Shown: piece by piece, positions 22,090 through 33,367 of the stretch | Numbering within the stretch: position 1 is the stretch's first letter | Layout of the letters: each line of letters starts with the position of its first letter | Assembly: GCA_963585895.1 (NCBI GenBank) | Contig: OY757904.1 | Location: 86,221,543 to 86,285,542 of the forward strand | Reading direction: 5' to 3' | DNA from: Sepioteuthis lessoniana | Taxonomy: Eukaryota; Mollusca; Cephalopoda; Myopsida; Loliginidae | Length of the DNA stretch: 64,000 nucleotides | The notes under the pieces: generated by a model | Told to the model about the DNA's origin: nothing | What the model saw: the letters and a program-made list of their open reading frames with translations, nothing else | Database searches by the model: none | Position numbers and translations under genes: made by a program

Positions 22090-23230
22090 AAAACTGAAGA
22101 ACTAGAACAACCAAACCAGGAAAGCATCAGAACATTTGAAGAAAAAAGAATTTGCAAGCACTTGGAAATATTCGAAGCAAAAATCAGTAAACAAAGATGA
22201 AAAAAAGTGGGAAATGAGAACCTTTGAAGAGCAAGAAAATTTTCTCGAACTCAAACTCTGCTGTAGAAATCTCTTCAAAGGAATAAAGATACTCTGGACC
22301 ATTCTTTAGATGTTCAAGGAAGAAACTCAGACAAAAGAACCAAAGGACAAGGAAGTTGATGACAATAAATAAAGCCTTACTCTTGAGAAATGATCGAGAC
22401 AGATTAGGTGTCAAGAAAAGAAAGAGGAAGAGTACTCGCCGACATTGAGGATTGATTAGATAAAACAATTCAAGGACTCCAAAAATACACAAAAAGATAA
22501 AGGGAAAACGAATTACAGCCGCCAGTAACTGCAATACCAACAGAAATAACTTAAGGACAAACAGGAAACAACAAAATCTAAAAAGGAAAATTTGGAGGAA
22601 AAACAAATATACGGATACTTCAAGTGACAAACTTAGGAAATAGCACACGTGATAACCTTGACATTTTCTCTTTTCAGAGAGAAACCAAACCTCTTTTAAT
22701 AATTGCACAAGATAATGTCATAAGGATCAATTATATTAAAATTGATTATACACAACAGAATAGCAAATTTCTGTTACGTGGAGACAGAGATGAAACTGTC
22801 ATTCATATGATAAGTGAATGCATCAAATATATACAAAAGTAATACTAGACTGGGTACGACTGAGTGGGAATTATACAAGAAAATAAAAATTGAATATATT
22901 TATAAATGGTATATACTCTAATCAGAATATACATAAGAAAATTCTCTGGGATTTTGAAATACAAATGGATCATCCAATCTCGGCTAGAAGAAAAAAAGAA
23001 AAGAAGAACTAATCATCATGCGGATTTTACTATACCACAGCATGAAAATAAAAGAAAATGAATATATTGAAAAATGTTTTTATATTGCCAGAGTGGTGAA
23101 AAGCCGTAAAACATGGTGACGGTGGAAACGAGACTGGCGGAATAGGAAATTAGAGGAAGACTCCTTATATTACTAAAATTCTAAGTCAGCTAAAACGGCC
23201 TATCTCCTCGAGATTTTTAGAGACCAATGC
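22090..23230 (+). pseudogene. REL-endonuclease LINE, 3' part of ORF, copy 2
   Basis: Remnants in order: HLEIFEAKISKQ (YKYLGIFEAD-like thumb, about 22155), a lysine-rich connector, LLIIAQDNVIRINYIKIDYT followed by RGDRDETVIHMISECIKY (22690-22840, the zinc/His motif), then FEIQMDHPISARRKKK (about 22955) and ADFTIPQHENK (about 23015-23050), the region where the nuclease PD...D motif lies in this family; the PD itself is lost. It ends near LLILLKF (about 23165). A duplicated lysine-rich stretch at 22045-22100 precedes it. It parallels copy 1 and the copy at 62790-63520. Confidence 0.65.
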
Positions 23231-23234
23231 ACTT

Positions 23235-23460
23235 AATTTTTTTTAACTTGGAGAGTAAATGTTTCCTGTTTAATTTGGAATTGAATAATAATTTTGTTGG
23301 GTTTTTCCTTCATGCTGACCCTCTTTTATAATCATCTAAGTTCTTGATATAGCGAAGATAACTATGAAATTCTAATTAAAACGCTTCGCTTCTTAATATA
23401 GAAAAGCATTAATATCACCAGCAGCCGGAACCCGACAGTTTCATGGAACGTCTAAGAAAT
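23235..23460 (+). repeat. Family C interspersed repeat, copy 1
   Basis: Contains GAATTGAATAATAATTTTGT, then TTCTTGATATAGCGAAGATA, ACTATGAAATTCTAATTAAA and CGCTTCGCTTCTTAATATAG. The same succession occurs at 35930-36150, 59700-59970, 61940-62055 and 62085-62400. See the last of these for the family description. Confidence 0.55.
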
Positions 23461-23499
23461 GATGAAAATGAATTATAAATAATGATAAGTCGTAAAATA

Positions 23500-23900
23500 T
23501 AAGCGAAATGCGAATAAAGAGTAAGAGAAATTAAGATGTAAAGAATATGAAGAGAAAGAGAAAGGCAGTTTTATTGAAGAGAAAAACCGTGACAATCAAA
23601 GGCACCGGAAGGGAAAAGAAAGGTCATATTAGCAAATGAAGTTAATGAAAAAAGTAAAAGGTAAAGAATACAGAAGAATCATTAAAAAATAAAGGAAAGA
23701 GAAGTAAAATAAAATAGATCGAGAATGAGACAGGACAGTGTTTTAGAGAGAAAGAGAGGGCAGAAAAAGAGGAATAGAGAAAAAAATAATAAGATTTGAA
23801 AAAAGAAAAGCAAGGTTGTGAAAGTGTGAGAAAAAATCAGAAAAAAAATCGAGACAAACAAACAAAAATCAACCCAAAAGAATATTGATGACAGAGATAG
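23500..23900. repeat. Purine-rich plus strand
   Basis: Long GA/AAG-rich stretch without a fixed unit; the complementary frames (F/L/S-rich) are compositional artefacts. Confidence 0.7.
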
Positions 23901-23904
23901 TAAC

Positions 23905-24393
23905 TGCAATAGATTAAAACTGACAACAATTTGAAGCAGGGTTAAGTCGAGAAATCATCTTGATGGTTTATATTTCTATATCAGTCGTCACCGTCAAGCA
24001 ACCCTTATTCACACAGACCAAGTCTCATAAGGCTCGTCTAATCCATCGTTCAAATCTCCGTTTGATTGAAATCGAGATCGGAAATAAGAATATAGCGACG
24101 GAACATTGCTCTGATATTGATCCGGCGTTTAATGGTGGATCAACTCGGCCGAACAAGATTGAACATCATTGGAGATCGAGATTCAACTCACGATCATCGA
24201 CTCCCTGGTTGCGTCTTGTTTTATTAACCTAAGAGTATTTCGGAGATACTGAAATATTTGCTCTTTTATTAATGTTATCACTAAGAAATATTGTAAGATC
24301 TGTCTTGCGCTGACTAATTTGTACCTGACATATCTCATTGTGTCCAATCATGCTATTCAACTGAAAGATAGAAACGGGGGTAGTAGTAGTCAT
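23905..24393. other. No gene; GC-richer block at 23960-24235
   Basis: The block at 23960-24235 has a 90-codon plus frame and, on the minus strand, GAGTTGAATCTC that could be a weak tRNA B box. I do not recognise a family. Confidence 0.3.
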
Positions 24394-24474
24394 AGTAGTG
24401 GTAGGAGGAGAATATGATGTTCAAGTTTACTAAAATAGTAAACTTGAACATCATATTCTCCTCCTACCACTACT
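24394..24474. repeat. Perfect 39-bp inverted repeat (hairpin)
   Basis: Arms 24394-24432 and 24436-24474 are exact reverse complements with a 3-base AAA loop. A second, outer pair (ATTCAACTGAA at 24355-24365, TTCAGTTGAAT at 24477-24487) suggests a larger interrupted palindrome. Confidence 0.92.
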
Positions 24475-24489
24475 CCTTCAGTTGAATGT

Positions 24490-26015
24490 TTACTCTGTTA
24501 TAATTTTGAAAGTCTGGTGTACTTCTGTCTTTTCTGCTTCTTTCACTCTAAATGCCCGAGCTTTATTCAGTGTTTTCTTTCCATAAGTTTTACAGCTTGT
24601 CCACATCTTCCTTTTTAGATCTGTTTCTTTTTTCTATCTATCTATCTATCTATGAGCTAGACAAATCAGTGTCTATATCGCGTTTTTTTTTTAGGAATTC
24701 GAGAGCTGATTTTCAAGATAAGCATACATTCATAACTTGTCGCATTAGCGCAATACAATCATCCTACGTCCAGTTAAATGTACTTGTAAAATCAATAAAT
24801 CAACTTATTCATTCCTTCTCTCTCTGTATGCATGAATCTATATTTTTTCTGTTGATAAATATACTGTTGCAGATGATTTGATAAGGTTCAGAGAGAGGGG
24901 GGGGCTAATCCTTGCAGCACGATGGTCAGTCAACCAATCAGAAACAAATACTGGCAGGCGAAAGAGTATTCTAATCACGTAGCCCGCCGAGTTCCTCTTC
25001 TCTAACAAAAGAATTTGATAATCGCTTATTTATATTCATTTAATCATGGCCCCAGAGTTGGCTCTTACTGCCACCGTGCATTTCTGGTTGACCACTCCGG
25101 CCAATCAACATGCTGGACACGTTTGTTTGGGATCGAGGACCATTCGGGCCAACACAGAAGGGCCAATCTGTCCGTGGAAAATGTCGGAGTTGGGGCGAGG
25201 TACGGTTGTCCCATTTAGGATAGAGACAATGGTAAAGTGGAACCAACCTTGATGTTGCTTTCTCGTTGCTGAAATCATTATGAGTCTATTTAACGGGCAG
25301 AAACATTATCTGTTTGACCGCGAAAAGGCCACAGAGGGCACTGTGCGTATCTATTCTCTTAAGTAGTTGTTATCATGAGAAATTATGATAGACGAAACTA
25401 TTGGGATGGTGGTGGTCGGGAGAAGAGATTCGGTTTTCGTGCGAAGGAGAGTATGTAGAAATTAATGGAATGTTAGGAACAAATATTTCTCTTATAAACT
25501 AAATCTCATACAATCAAAACATTGTCTATCAGGCATACGTAAAGTGTACACGATTATGCATGCATCTATCTATCGATCTAACATTTTTAGATTTTGTAAA
25601 AAAAATCGGTCGAAAGATAAATGACATTAGACACATAGACATATACAAAGATTACCACCAGGTCAAAAGTGTGTGGTAACGAAAGAGAATCAAACTCATT
25701 ATGCCACATAAGGCACATATCTGTTATTAATAAAATTAAGTAAAGAATCCGTGATTAAAAAAATAAAACAAAGAAAATATACAAGCCTATATACAGAAAC
25801 TAAGTGAGTCTTAAACCTGTTCAGTTTCCGTTGTGATGATGTTGATACTTCTATTTAGGAAGGAGTGAATGATACTTATTAGTATGAAATATTGTTATCA
25901 CCAGTAAATCAGGAATGTGTATGATAAAACATAACGTTAAGCACGAAAGAATACACACAAAATTTTCATGTTGCAAATTGAACTAGAAATTTTGTAATTT
26001 AGAGCATTTAAGTAA
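24490..26015. other. No recognisable gene
   Basis: A CTAT microsatellite lies near 24634-24653. A GC-richer block at 25040-25255 has overlapping 67-68 codon frames on both strands and no motif. The rest is AT-rich and featureless. Confidence 0.4.
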
Positions 26016-26019
26016 AGTT

Positions 26020-26290
26020 GGCGACCTTAGTCGAGGGTGACCCAAAGGCTACATATTCAATAGCTACTACACTGAGGTGTAGGGGAGGGTGCGACTCAAT
26101 TCCCAGGATTACTCCACTTTACCCTTTACTCCACTTTATCCTTACCTTATAATGCTGAGTGTTAAGCAAGGTGGCATCAAGTACTTTTTTTGAGTCTTTG
26201 GTAGGAGTCGTCCTGGGATTCAACCCCGGTCTCCAGGAGCAGTGGCAAAAACTGTACTAATAAGGCCAATAAGGCTCTAATAAAAATATA
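26020..26290 (-). mobile_element. Possible tRNA-derived SINE of a third type
   Basis: The reverse complement contains GGGGTTGAATCCCAGGA, a good B box, preceded by TGGAGACC; a middle part repeats AAGTGGAGTAAAGGGTAAAG; then TCGCACCCTCCCCTACACCT. The A box is weak and no duplication was found, so this could also be an old tRNA-like remnant. Confidence 0.4.
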
Positions 26291-26358
26291 GATAAGATGT
26301 CCAGTTTTTCCTGGATTACGGTTTCATATCCCAATAACAACATACACAATTGCACTTG

Positions 26359-26391
26359 CACACACACACACGCGCGCGCACACACACACGT
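26359..26391. repeat. (CA)n/(CG)n microsatellite
   Basis: CA units with a short CG run in the middle. Confidence 0.85.
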
Positions 26392-26412
26392 AATGAGAAT
26401 TTTAGTAATATA

Positions 26413-27826
26413 CAGTGGGAAGAAACAAATATTCGTACATATACAATTTTTTTATTTTTTTTATTTCCAAGTAAAGAATAGACAAACTTTTCATATGATT
26501 AATTAAACACAGATGCATGATAACTAAATATGTATTGAAAACAGAAAAATATTGATTTAATAGAAATAAATCCCATTTATCTATTTTAATGGGTAAAAAA
26601 GTATTCGCACAATACAAAAATGAATACATAATCTTCCTTTGATACTTTATACAATAGCCATTATTCTCTTCTACAGCAACCAACCTCTTTTTGTTGTTCT
26701 CAATTGATGATTTGCAAATTTTAGTTGGTATTTTATTCCATTCTTCGCATATAGTCTTCAGATCCAGGATTTTTGTTCGAGCTCTCAACAGGATTTGAAT
26801 TTTCAAATAACGCCACAGATTCTCGATTGGTTTTAAGTCTGGGGATTGACCTGGCCATTTCAGGATATTTGAATCATTTTCAGCAATCCATTTCTTCAGC
26901 AATCCATTTTCAGCAATCCATTTCTTCAGCAAAATTCTGTGCTCTTATCCAATCAGGAGGAAGTTCAAGATTTTCAACCGAAATCATTAAATTTGCTTAA
27001 AAAATATTTTGATATGCTGCAGCATTCATTATACCATCTATTATTAATATGTTGTCAGTACCTTTTGCAGAAAAAACATCCCTAAACAATAATGCTAACA
27101 CCTCCAATTTTCAGTGTTATTTGGTTTGAAGGCATCGCCAACTTTCCTCTATACATGATTTCTCGAATTATGTCCAAAAAAACTCAATTTTGGTTTCGTC
27201 TGTCCATAATACTCTTTCCCAAAACCATTTTTCCTTATCCTTATGTTCACGAACGAATTTCAACATGGCATCTCTGTCTTTTCAATAGCAGTGGAGTCTT
27301 CCGAGGAAAGCGTGACTTTAGATTGTTCCAATGAATTTCATTGCTTATTGTCTGTTTAGTGACGCAGATTCCTGATGAAAGCAAATCATCCTGCAACTCT
27401 TGACGAGTAACCATTGAATTTTTTTTAATTTGATGCATTAATTTCTTCGAAGATCTCGAAGAAATCTTCCTTGAAGCACCTGTTCGGTTTTCAACAGTTT
27501 TGAGTTTTTCCTAACTCGCAATTAATGAAATAATAGTAGTAAATGGGATATTTAGGTTGTCTGAGATTTTCCTTTAACTTTTTACTTTCCTTCCAGAGCT
27601 TAAAAAGCAGTTCTTTTTGCAAATTTGTCATTTCTTTACTTCTTGCCATGGTGACAACCTCTTTGCACGAATATCAATTATAGAGTGATACTTTTTTCAC
27701 CCATTAAAATTTAGTTATTATGTATCTGTGTACAGTTAATTATATAAAAAGAATGTTTATTAATTAGTTGGAAATACAAAAAACTAAAGAATTTGTATGT
27801 GTACGAATATTTATTTTCACCCACTG
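26413..27826 (-). mobile_element. Tc1-like transposon, full length, inactive
   Basis: Ends CAGTGGGAAGAAACAAATAT (26413) and its inverted counterpart (to 27826) lie between TA dinucleotides. Length is 1414 bp, normal for Tc1. Each end also holds an inner related repeat (ATGGGTAAAAAAGTATTCGC near 26590; counterpart near 27690-27706), so each terminal repeat has two transposase-site-like direct repeats, the IR/DR plan known from Sleeping Beauty-like elements. The transposase is on the minus strand and broken. Confidence 0.9.
26640..27650 (-). pseudogene. Tc1-like transposase remnant
   Basis: Starts MARSKEMTNLQKELLFKLW (about 27648), an N-terminal HTH. Next come MVTRQELQDDLLSSGI and TISNEIHWNNLKSRFPRK (paired-domain-like DNA-binding part), FVREHKDKEKWFWERVLWTDETKIE (first Asp, about 27205-27190), and SPDLKPIENLWRYLK (Glu, about 26820). 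At 26880-26935 a 24-bp segment is duplicated in tandem, giving LLKKWIAENG then LLKKWIAEND, which lengthens the spacing between the second Asp region and the Glu. Several stops and shifts are present. Confidence 0.85.
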
Positions 27827-27839
27827 TATATTGAGAAAT

Positions 27840-28200
27840 ATTCGGTTTTTAAAAATAGGATGCAGTCTTATTTTCGGCAACTTGGCAAAATAGTTTTTAG
27901 ATAAAAAGATATATTCCTTATTCTTTATTGCCTATTTTTAAAGGCAAAAATTTCAAAAAAGATTCTAATTAAACATACATTTAACACCTTACAATAAATA
28001 TTAAACGCAATTTCTTTTACCTCAGATGCAGGTTTATACCCGTTTCATTACATTTGATTTCATTTCTTAATGTTTGTCCACTTGTTTTTAAAACCTTTCC
28101 TTTAAAACTAGCCTTGAATTTTTGAAATGTATGAGAACCTTTTGAAAAATTATACTTCTAAGAAATTCTTAAAGGGAGAATTTATATACAAATTTACGCT
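27840..28200. other. No recognisable feature
   Basis: AT-rich sequence between the Tc1-like element and the second mariner. Confidence 0.5.
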
Positions 28201-28207
28201 AGATATA

Positions 28208-29000
28208 CGAGGTGCAGGCGAGAAGTTTCCAGACTTTTTTCGTAGGGGCATTTAAAATTGTCTTAGACTCTTAAAAATTCAGTATGTTATTGCTATACAT
28301 CTTATGAGATGACTGACCAATTTTTATGATTTCAGCTTCCAATTAACAGCTACAACAGCAATTGGAATACACCCTACTAAAGCCTGATTGTCACAGCTGG
28401 TTAATTTCAAAAATGCAATCTGGACGTGAGGAAGAACGATATGCAATAAAGTTCTGTTTTCAACTTAGAAAAAATGACACAGAAACGCATGGAATGCTTC
28501 AAGCTGCTTTTGGAGTATCTTGCATGAATCGAGCATCAGCTTTTGAGTGGCATAAGAGATTCAAGGAAGACAGGGAGTCTGTGAGGAAGGGTGAGAGGTG
28601 TGGGGGAGTAAGGAAGTCAAAACACCAGAGTTGATTGGCCAAAGGGTTAGGGTTTGGGTTAGGGTTACAATGTTAAGGTTTTAAGGGAATTCAGAAAGAG
28701 ATTCGGTCGGAAGAGGTCAGCACTCTTCCAATCGGGTCAGTGGCATTTCCACCAGGACAATGCACCAGTCGACAACTCCATCCTTGTCACAGACTATTTG
28801 ACGAAGACGGGCATCAAGACACCCTTCCTATAGTCCAGACCTTGCTTCCAGTGACTTTTGGTTATTCCCTAAGCTCAGAGGCTGTCGTTATGAGACAATT
28901 GAGGAGATGAAAAAGGCTGTGACGAAGGTCATTGACACGCTCACACAAGAGGACTTCCCTGGGGCCTTCCAGAAGTTGTTGGAACTGTACAACAAGTGCA
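28208..29000 (+). mobile_element. Mariner element, second copy, internally deleted and right end lost
   Basis: The left end CGAGGTGCAGGCGAGAAGTT at 28208 follows TA and matches the 15995 mariner. N-terminal transposase text CFQLRKNDTETHGMLQAAFG ... AFEWHKRFKEDRES spans 28452-28590. The same internal junction with GGGTTAGGGTTTGGGTTAGG follows (about 28645). The C-terminal part is frameshifted (WHFHQDNAPVDNS; SxDFW keeps the Asp that copy 1 lost). Similarity stops at about 29000, so the right inverted repeat is gone. A further small deletion lies near 28820. Confidence 0.88.
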
Positions 29001-29009
29001 TTGCACAAA

Positions 29010-29779
29010 TAGTACTCAGCTCTTAAATTGTAATTGACTCTGTAGATAAATGTATTCTTAAAATATGTTTGCATGTTTAAAATAAATGTGTGTACATATT
29101 AAAAGTTGTCTAATTTATAACTCGTTTAATTCATAGTATGGAGACGAGTAGGAAAATCAATTGTGATCTGTACCGAAATTTATTTTCAATTCAGTATTCT
29201 GAAATCATTCAATATAAACAAGAAAACGCATTATAACATAAGTTTTCTGATTGTTGCATTATGAACATCAGAAACTTTATTGACTGCACAGGTATACATA
29301 ATATCAAAGCACGTTTTTAATTACTAAAATTTGTTGATGACGATGATGGTGATGTGTATGCCCAAAAGAGAGAGAAAGGGAGAGAGAAGGAGAGAGTTCT
29401 TTTCAAACATGTCGACTTGTAAAAGATTTTACAAGTATAGATGTATGTTTTATAGACTTGTTATAAAATCAAAGTTAATATTACTTATTTAGTTTTAAAA
29501 CCAGACAAAAAGATGTGCCAAGTTGGTGTTTTAAGTGTAAATTATTGAAATGAATGATATCCGTATGGTTCACTGAAACAATTGACAGTTGAATAAAGAA
29601 TATTGCGATTAGTATGAAAATGGTTTCACTTTTTTTCAGCATTAAAAAGCACGAAGCATCAACTCATTTTGAAAATAATTTTACCTTTACTTTCATTTGT
29701 GTTTGTTATACAAACCAATATAATAATTAAAGCGAAGCATTACTAACAGAAGAGATGTTTATGGCTTACGGCTAATAAG

Positions 29780-29780
<1 letters not shown>
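29010..29780. other. No gene; GA-rich tract near 29368-29398
   Basis: AT-rich sequence; AGAGAGAAAGGG-type short repeats at 29368-29398. Nothing else recognised. Confidence 0.5.
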
Positions 29781-29823
<43 letters not shown>

Positions 29824-29830
29824 AACAAAC
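29781..29830. repeat. (CA)n microsatellite with CG and CAAA edges
   Basis: GCGCGC leads into CA repeats and then ACAA repeats. Confidence 0.9.
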
Positions 29831-29858
29831 AATCAAACAAGCGCGTGCACACAAACAA

Positions 29859-30112
29859 TAGTTACTTTCGAAGGAAATAGCGACCCGAGTTCAAATCCTG
29901 GATTAAGCCGTTGAAATTTCACTTAGCGCTTGGGAAAGGTATGTGTCCAACAATCATTCATCCAATTACGAGTAAAGTTAGCAGACTGGTACTTAACCTT
30001 GGTATATCAACCGATCGAAGAGAAGGAAAACTCTAAATTCAAAACTGAAACTCCACTTGAAAAACTAACCTTGTGTCATATCCTGTTTGTGCGGAGGGTT
30101 CAGTACTCCTCC
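29859..30112 (+). mobile_element. SINE family A, diverged copy
   Basis: CGAGTTCAAATCCTGGAT, CTTGGGAAAGGTATGTGTCC, CGAAGAGAAGGAAAACTC and AACCTTGTGTCATATCCTGT follow in the order of the 3526-3820 SINE. The centre is changed (CCAATTACGAGT for CCAGCTATGGGT). The left edge is a microsatellite and no target duplication is clear. Confidence 0.75.
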
Positions 30113-30417
30113 AAACACAAGTAAACTACGCATATACTGGTTGTTCCATAAAAGATCCGGCCTTAAGAATAAAGAGATAGAATTTATGGGCAGATAAGTT
30201 TTATTCCGCAGTATTTGAGTGTGGCAATGCTTCTAACCGATAGTATTTCGCAGTTAAAATGATTCGACCATCTATTTCTTTTAAGAAAAACATAGTTGAA
30301 ACTTATTTTGTATATAAAGACGCGTGAAAGATGAATTTAGTGAAAAATGTATTGTCTGCACTGCCAAATAAGTCGAAAGTCGGCAATATTGTGTTTGGTT
30401 AATAGATTTTGTGTACA

Positions 30418-30478
30418 GCAGGGGTGGGCAAACTGTGGCCCGCTACGTTGTTCTGTGTGGCCCGCGGGAGCCTCTAAA
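30418..30478 (+). mobile_element. hAT-type transposon end (fragment)
   Basis: CAGGGGTGGGCAAACTGTGG followed by CCCGC ... GGCCCGCGGGAGCC is the usual start of many hAT elements and their non-autonomous derivatives. The matching opposite end is not seen within the window. Confidence 0.6.
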
Positions 30479-32240
30479 AATAAACACTTGCACTTGAATG
30501 TAGCAGTTCATCGTAGAACAGGCGTTTGAGAAGCCTTCGGTATTCTAAAGGCAGAGGGTGGCCTGTTCTGTGCATTTTCTTTGCCATGATAAAAGACTCT
30601 ATACTTGTACATTCATCCATTCTAAAAATTTCAGTGTTCACTGTCTTAGTTTGCCATTTCACATTGAGTATGCGCCTCAGGTAGTTTTGATAAAAATGTT
30701 CGAAAATTCTAGGATGCCAGCAGTGAACTGAACATGTTTCCGATGAATAAAGCAAAGCGGTCAATACGCATGCTCTATAAATACAAATCTTTGTCTTTTT
30801 GATGATGCTGCGGTTCATCTATGATTTCTTTTCAAGATTTCCAAAGGCACCAGATGCTTTGAAGATGCATAGGAATAATTCAGAATCAAGAGAACTGTCT
30901 CCAGCCAACGTACTACAACGATACTAAAACACTTTGACCATTTCTTGACTTGTACCATTCACCAGATTATTTGGTTCAATATATGCTTGCTCTGTAACTG
31001 GAGTGATCATAACTTAAGTCTTTGATAGGCTGATTTTGAGACCAAATTTTCAGCAAGATTTTGAAAAACGATCCATGATCCATGCTGCCTGTTGGTTTCC
31101 GAGTCAGTTATAAAATCGGCATCGTCAGCATGAAGGAGTTCCATGAGCAAGACTTGAAATGTTGCAGATCTTACCTGAAATTTTCTCAGATTAAAAACTC
31201 AACCCGACGTCCTAAATTGCATAAGGTCTTTGTGACAATTGTAAAAAAAAGTATGAAACAGAAGAGTTGCAAAGAAGATTGAGAAAAGTGTCAAAGCCAA
31301 AATATTGCTCTGCTTCACACTCTTGCAAACTGTAAGCTCGTCAGACAGTTGTCTATTGAATGTAACGTACCTTCATAGCCCTGTGCAGCTTTTTAATTAT
31401 GTTGACAATAATTGGAGGGCAACCGATTTCCCCAAGAATTACCCAAAGTGCTTCACGATTGATAGTATCAAAAGCTATCATTAGGTCAATGTAAGTTTAT
31501 AAAGATGCACCTTCTGTTCAACGCATTTTTCCTTAAGTTTTCTGGTAGAAAAGATTACGCTGAAAGCCACGCTGCAGTCCAGGAATTTCAGCCGAAAAAT
31601 CGACTTCTTCAAAGAAGTGTAGCAAACATCTTTCCAACCGCTGCTAACAAGGTAAAAATAGTCGCTGATTGACTTTTCACCCTTTCTCTTATACACTGAC
31701 TCTAAGAGGCTAAAAACCCAATCTTGGAGGATAAAGGTTCCAGACCAGCTTTCAGTGAAGACGTTATGTATGGATCGAAGTCTTTAATAGTTCGATTGGT
31801 ATGCCTTCCAGGTCAGGTGCTTTGCCGATATTAACTTGTTTGATTGCTTATTTAAAGTCATCCAGACGTGGTAGTCTGTCCATCCTCGTAATGATCTCAC
31901 AACGAGGCAAGTTTTGTATAGTTTTTATGTCAACAGTCGAATGATTATGAAAGACATCTCTAAAGAGCTCCAACTATCTTTTTAAGACTTTAACAAGTTC
32001 CTTAAATGCCATCTTTAGAAAATAATGGAATAACGGACCAAAGACTTCATGCAAAAAATTGTAAAACAATTTGGAGTTTTTAGTATTGTATATTGAGAGA
32101 ATGATATCAGAGCAGAGTTCTATTTGGAAATTGACTTACCCGATACCAAACTGACCGATTGCCCCCCAAGTCTTTTCTAATACAGGTGTGGAAATCGCCA
32201 AGAATAAGGAGTTTTTCTCCCTAGGAATAACCGCTATCGT
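30479..32240 (-). pseudogene. LINE reverse transcriptase remnant (RTE/jockey-like group)
   Basis: Minus-strand remnants, N to C: KLKEKCVEQKVHLYKL (about 31530-31480), then FDTINREALWVILGEIGCPP (about 31460-31400, motif A region), HRAMKVR, and at the far end KTKICIYRACVLTALLYSSETC (about 30790-30730), LRRILNVKWQTKTVN and AKKMHRTGHPLPLEYRRLLK (about 30600-30530). The order and phrases belong to the RT and C-terminal part of a common animal LINE group. Motif C is not readable. Stops are frequent. The hAT end abuts its 3' side. Confidence 0.65.
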
Positions 32241-32287
32241 ATTGTAAATAGTCTAATAGAACAAAATCGTAAAATATTCTGACACGT

Positions 32288-32352
32288 GAAAAGTTTTTTT
32301 TTATCATTAAGCGTTTTCGGACAATTGTCTTCATCTTTATTGTTATTTCCAC
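32288..32352 (+). repeat. Short dispersed repeat, also at 21935-21995
   Basis: CATTAAGCGTTTTCGGACAA, CTTCATCTTTATTGTTATTT, CCACA. The stretch at 21935-21995 is the same apart from a few changes. No function recognised. Confidence 0.5.
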
Positions 32353-32354
32353 AT

Positions 32355-33245
32355 CCATTAGCTGGCTTTATCAGGAAGATGTTCAGATATCACGTGAACT
32401 CAATCCGACCATCAATACAGTTCACTATTGAGAAAGAGAAAGATATATAATTTTCTTTTAAAAGTTCTGGAGCTGTTCCTTTCTGTTTTTAGTAAAGAGA
32501 GGAAATTTTCTTTAATTTATGTTGTTGAAAGAATATTTGCTCTCTTAAGATATTCGAAGATCAAAAATTTTCCATCTTAAAATTTTGACTTAAAATCTTT
32601 TCGTTGATGTCGCTGAAAGAATATTTGCTCTCATAAAAAAAATCAACGTTTTTCAAGTTTAGAATGTTGATTAAAAAATAGCGCATACATAGAAATAGAC
32701 ACTAATAATCACAAATAAAAAGAATGCAAACACTCACACAAGAACATACATATACACAACTACATATAGGTATGTATAACTATACAAGGGTGATGTCTGT
32801 GTGCAACCGAATAAATCATGCATTTAGAAAGTAGAAACATATAGATACAAAGTTGCATTGAATGCGAATGTGCAGTTCTTTTAATCATTTCTGAAGTTGA
32901 TATTCTTTGAAATCACTTTTTCAAAATAAGGATAAGGATCCTGAGATGTCAAAACAGGATTTTCCTTTTTATGAAGATTAATTAACGGCCGATTTAGAAA
33001 CGATATGCATGTAAAGAATTATTCTGTTGCTTTTGATGTGCACAAAGAAATAATAACAAATGATTAAATGGTATGTTAGAACAGACGAGGGATTATAATC
33101 TATCGAGTAGAATCCAGTGGACATGATTAGAATCAAAAGATAGCAATACAATGCTGCTGTTCCACGTGAGGATTAACACTGAAAATAGAAAAGCATTTGA
33201 TGTAAAAATTGTTATGCAGGCATTCTGTATATTCATTATTTGTTT
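32355..33245. other. No recognisable feature
   Basis: AT-rich; includes a short internal repeat (AGAATATTTGCTCTC at about 32529 and 32619). Nothing coding. Confidence 0.5.
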
Positions 33246-33278
33246 CATTATCTATCTATCTATATATATATATATATA
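33246..33278. repeat. (TATC)n(TA)n microsatellite
   Basis: CTAT units leading into TA repeats, just upstream of the LINE remnant at 33368. Confidence 0.85.
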
Positions 33279-33367
33279 GGTGGAGCGCTAACGTCGAAAT
33301 GAACGGATATATTTTTCGATTAATCATCTATAAAGCTCAAACTCAAAGCAAAATTACTTAGATGTAA

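Noticed and set aside
25040-25255. GC-richer block with frames on both strands
   Set aside because: No domain, promoter or repeat match that I can support.
28640-28672. Interstitial telomere array (GGGTTAGGG-type units)
   Set aside because: Only a few units, lying exactly at a mariner deletion junction and present in the other mariner too; treated as part of that element rather than as a telomere relic.
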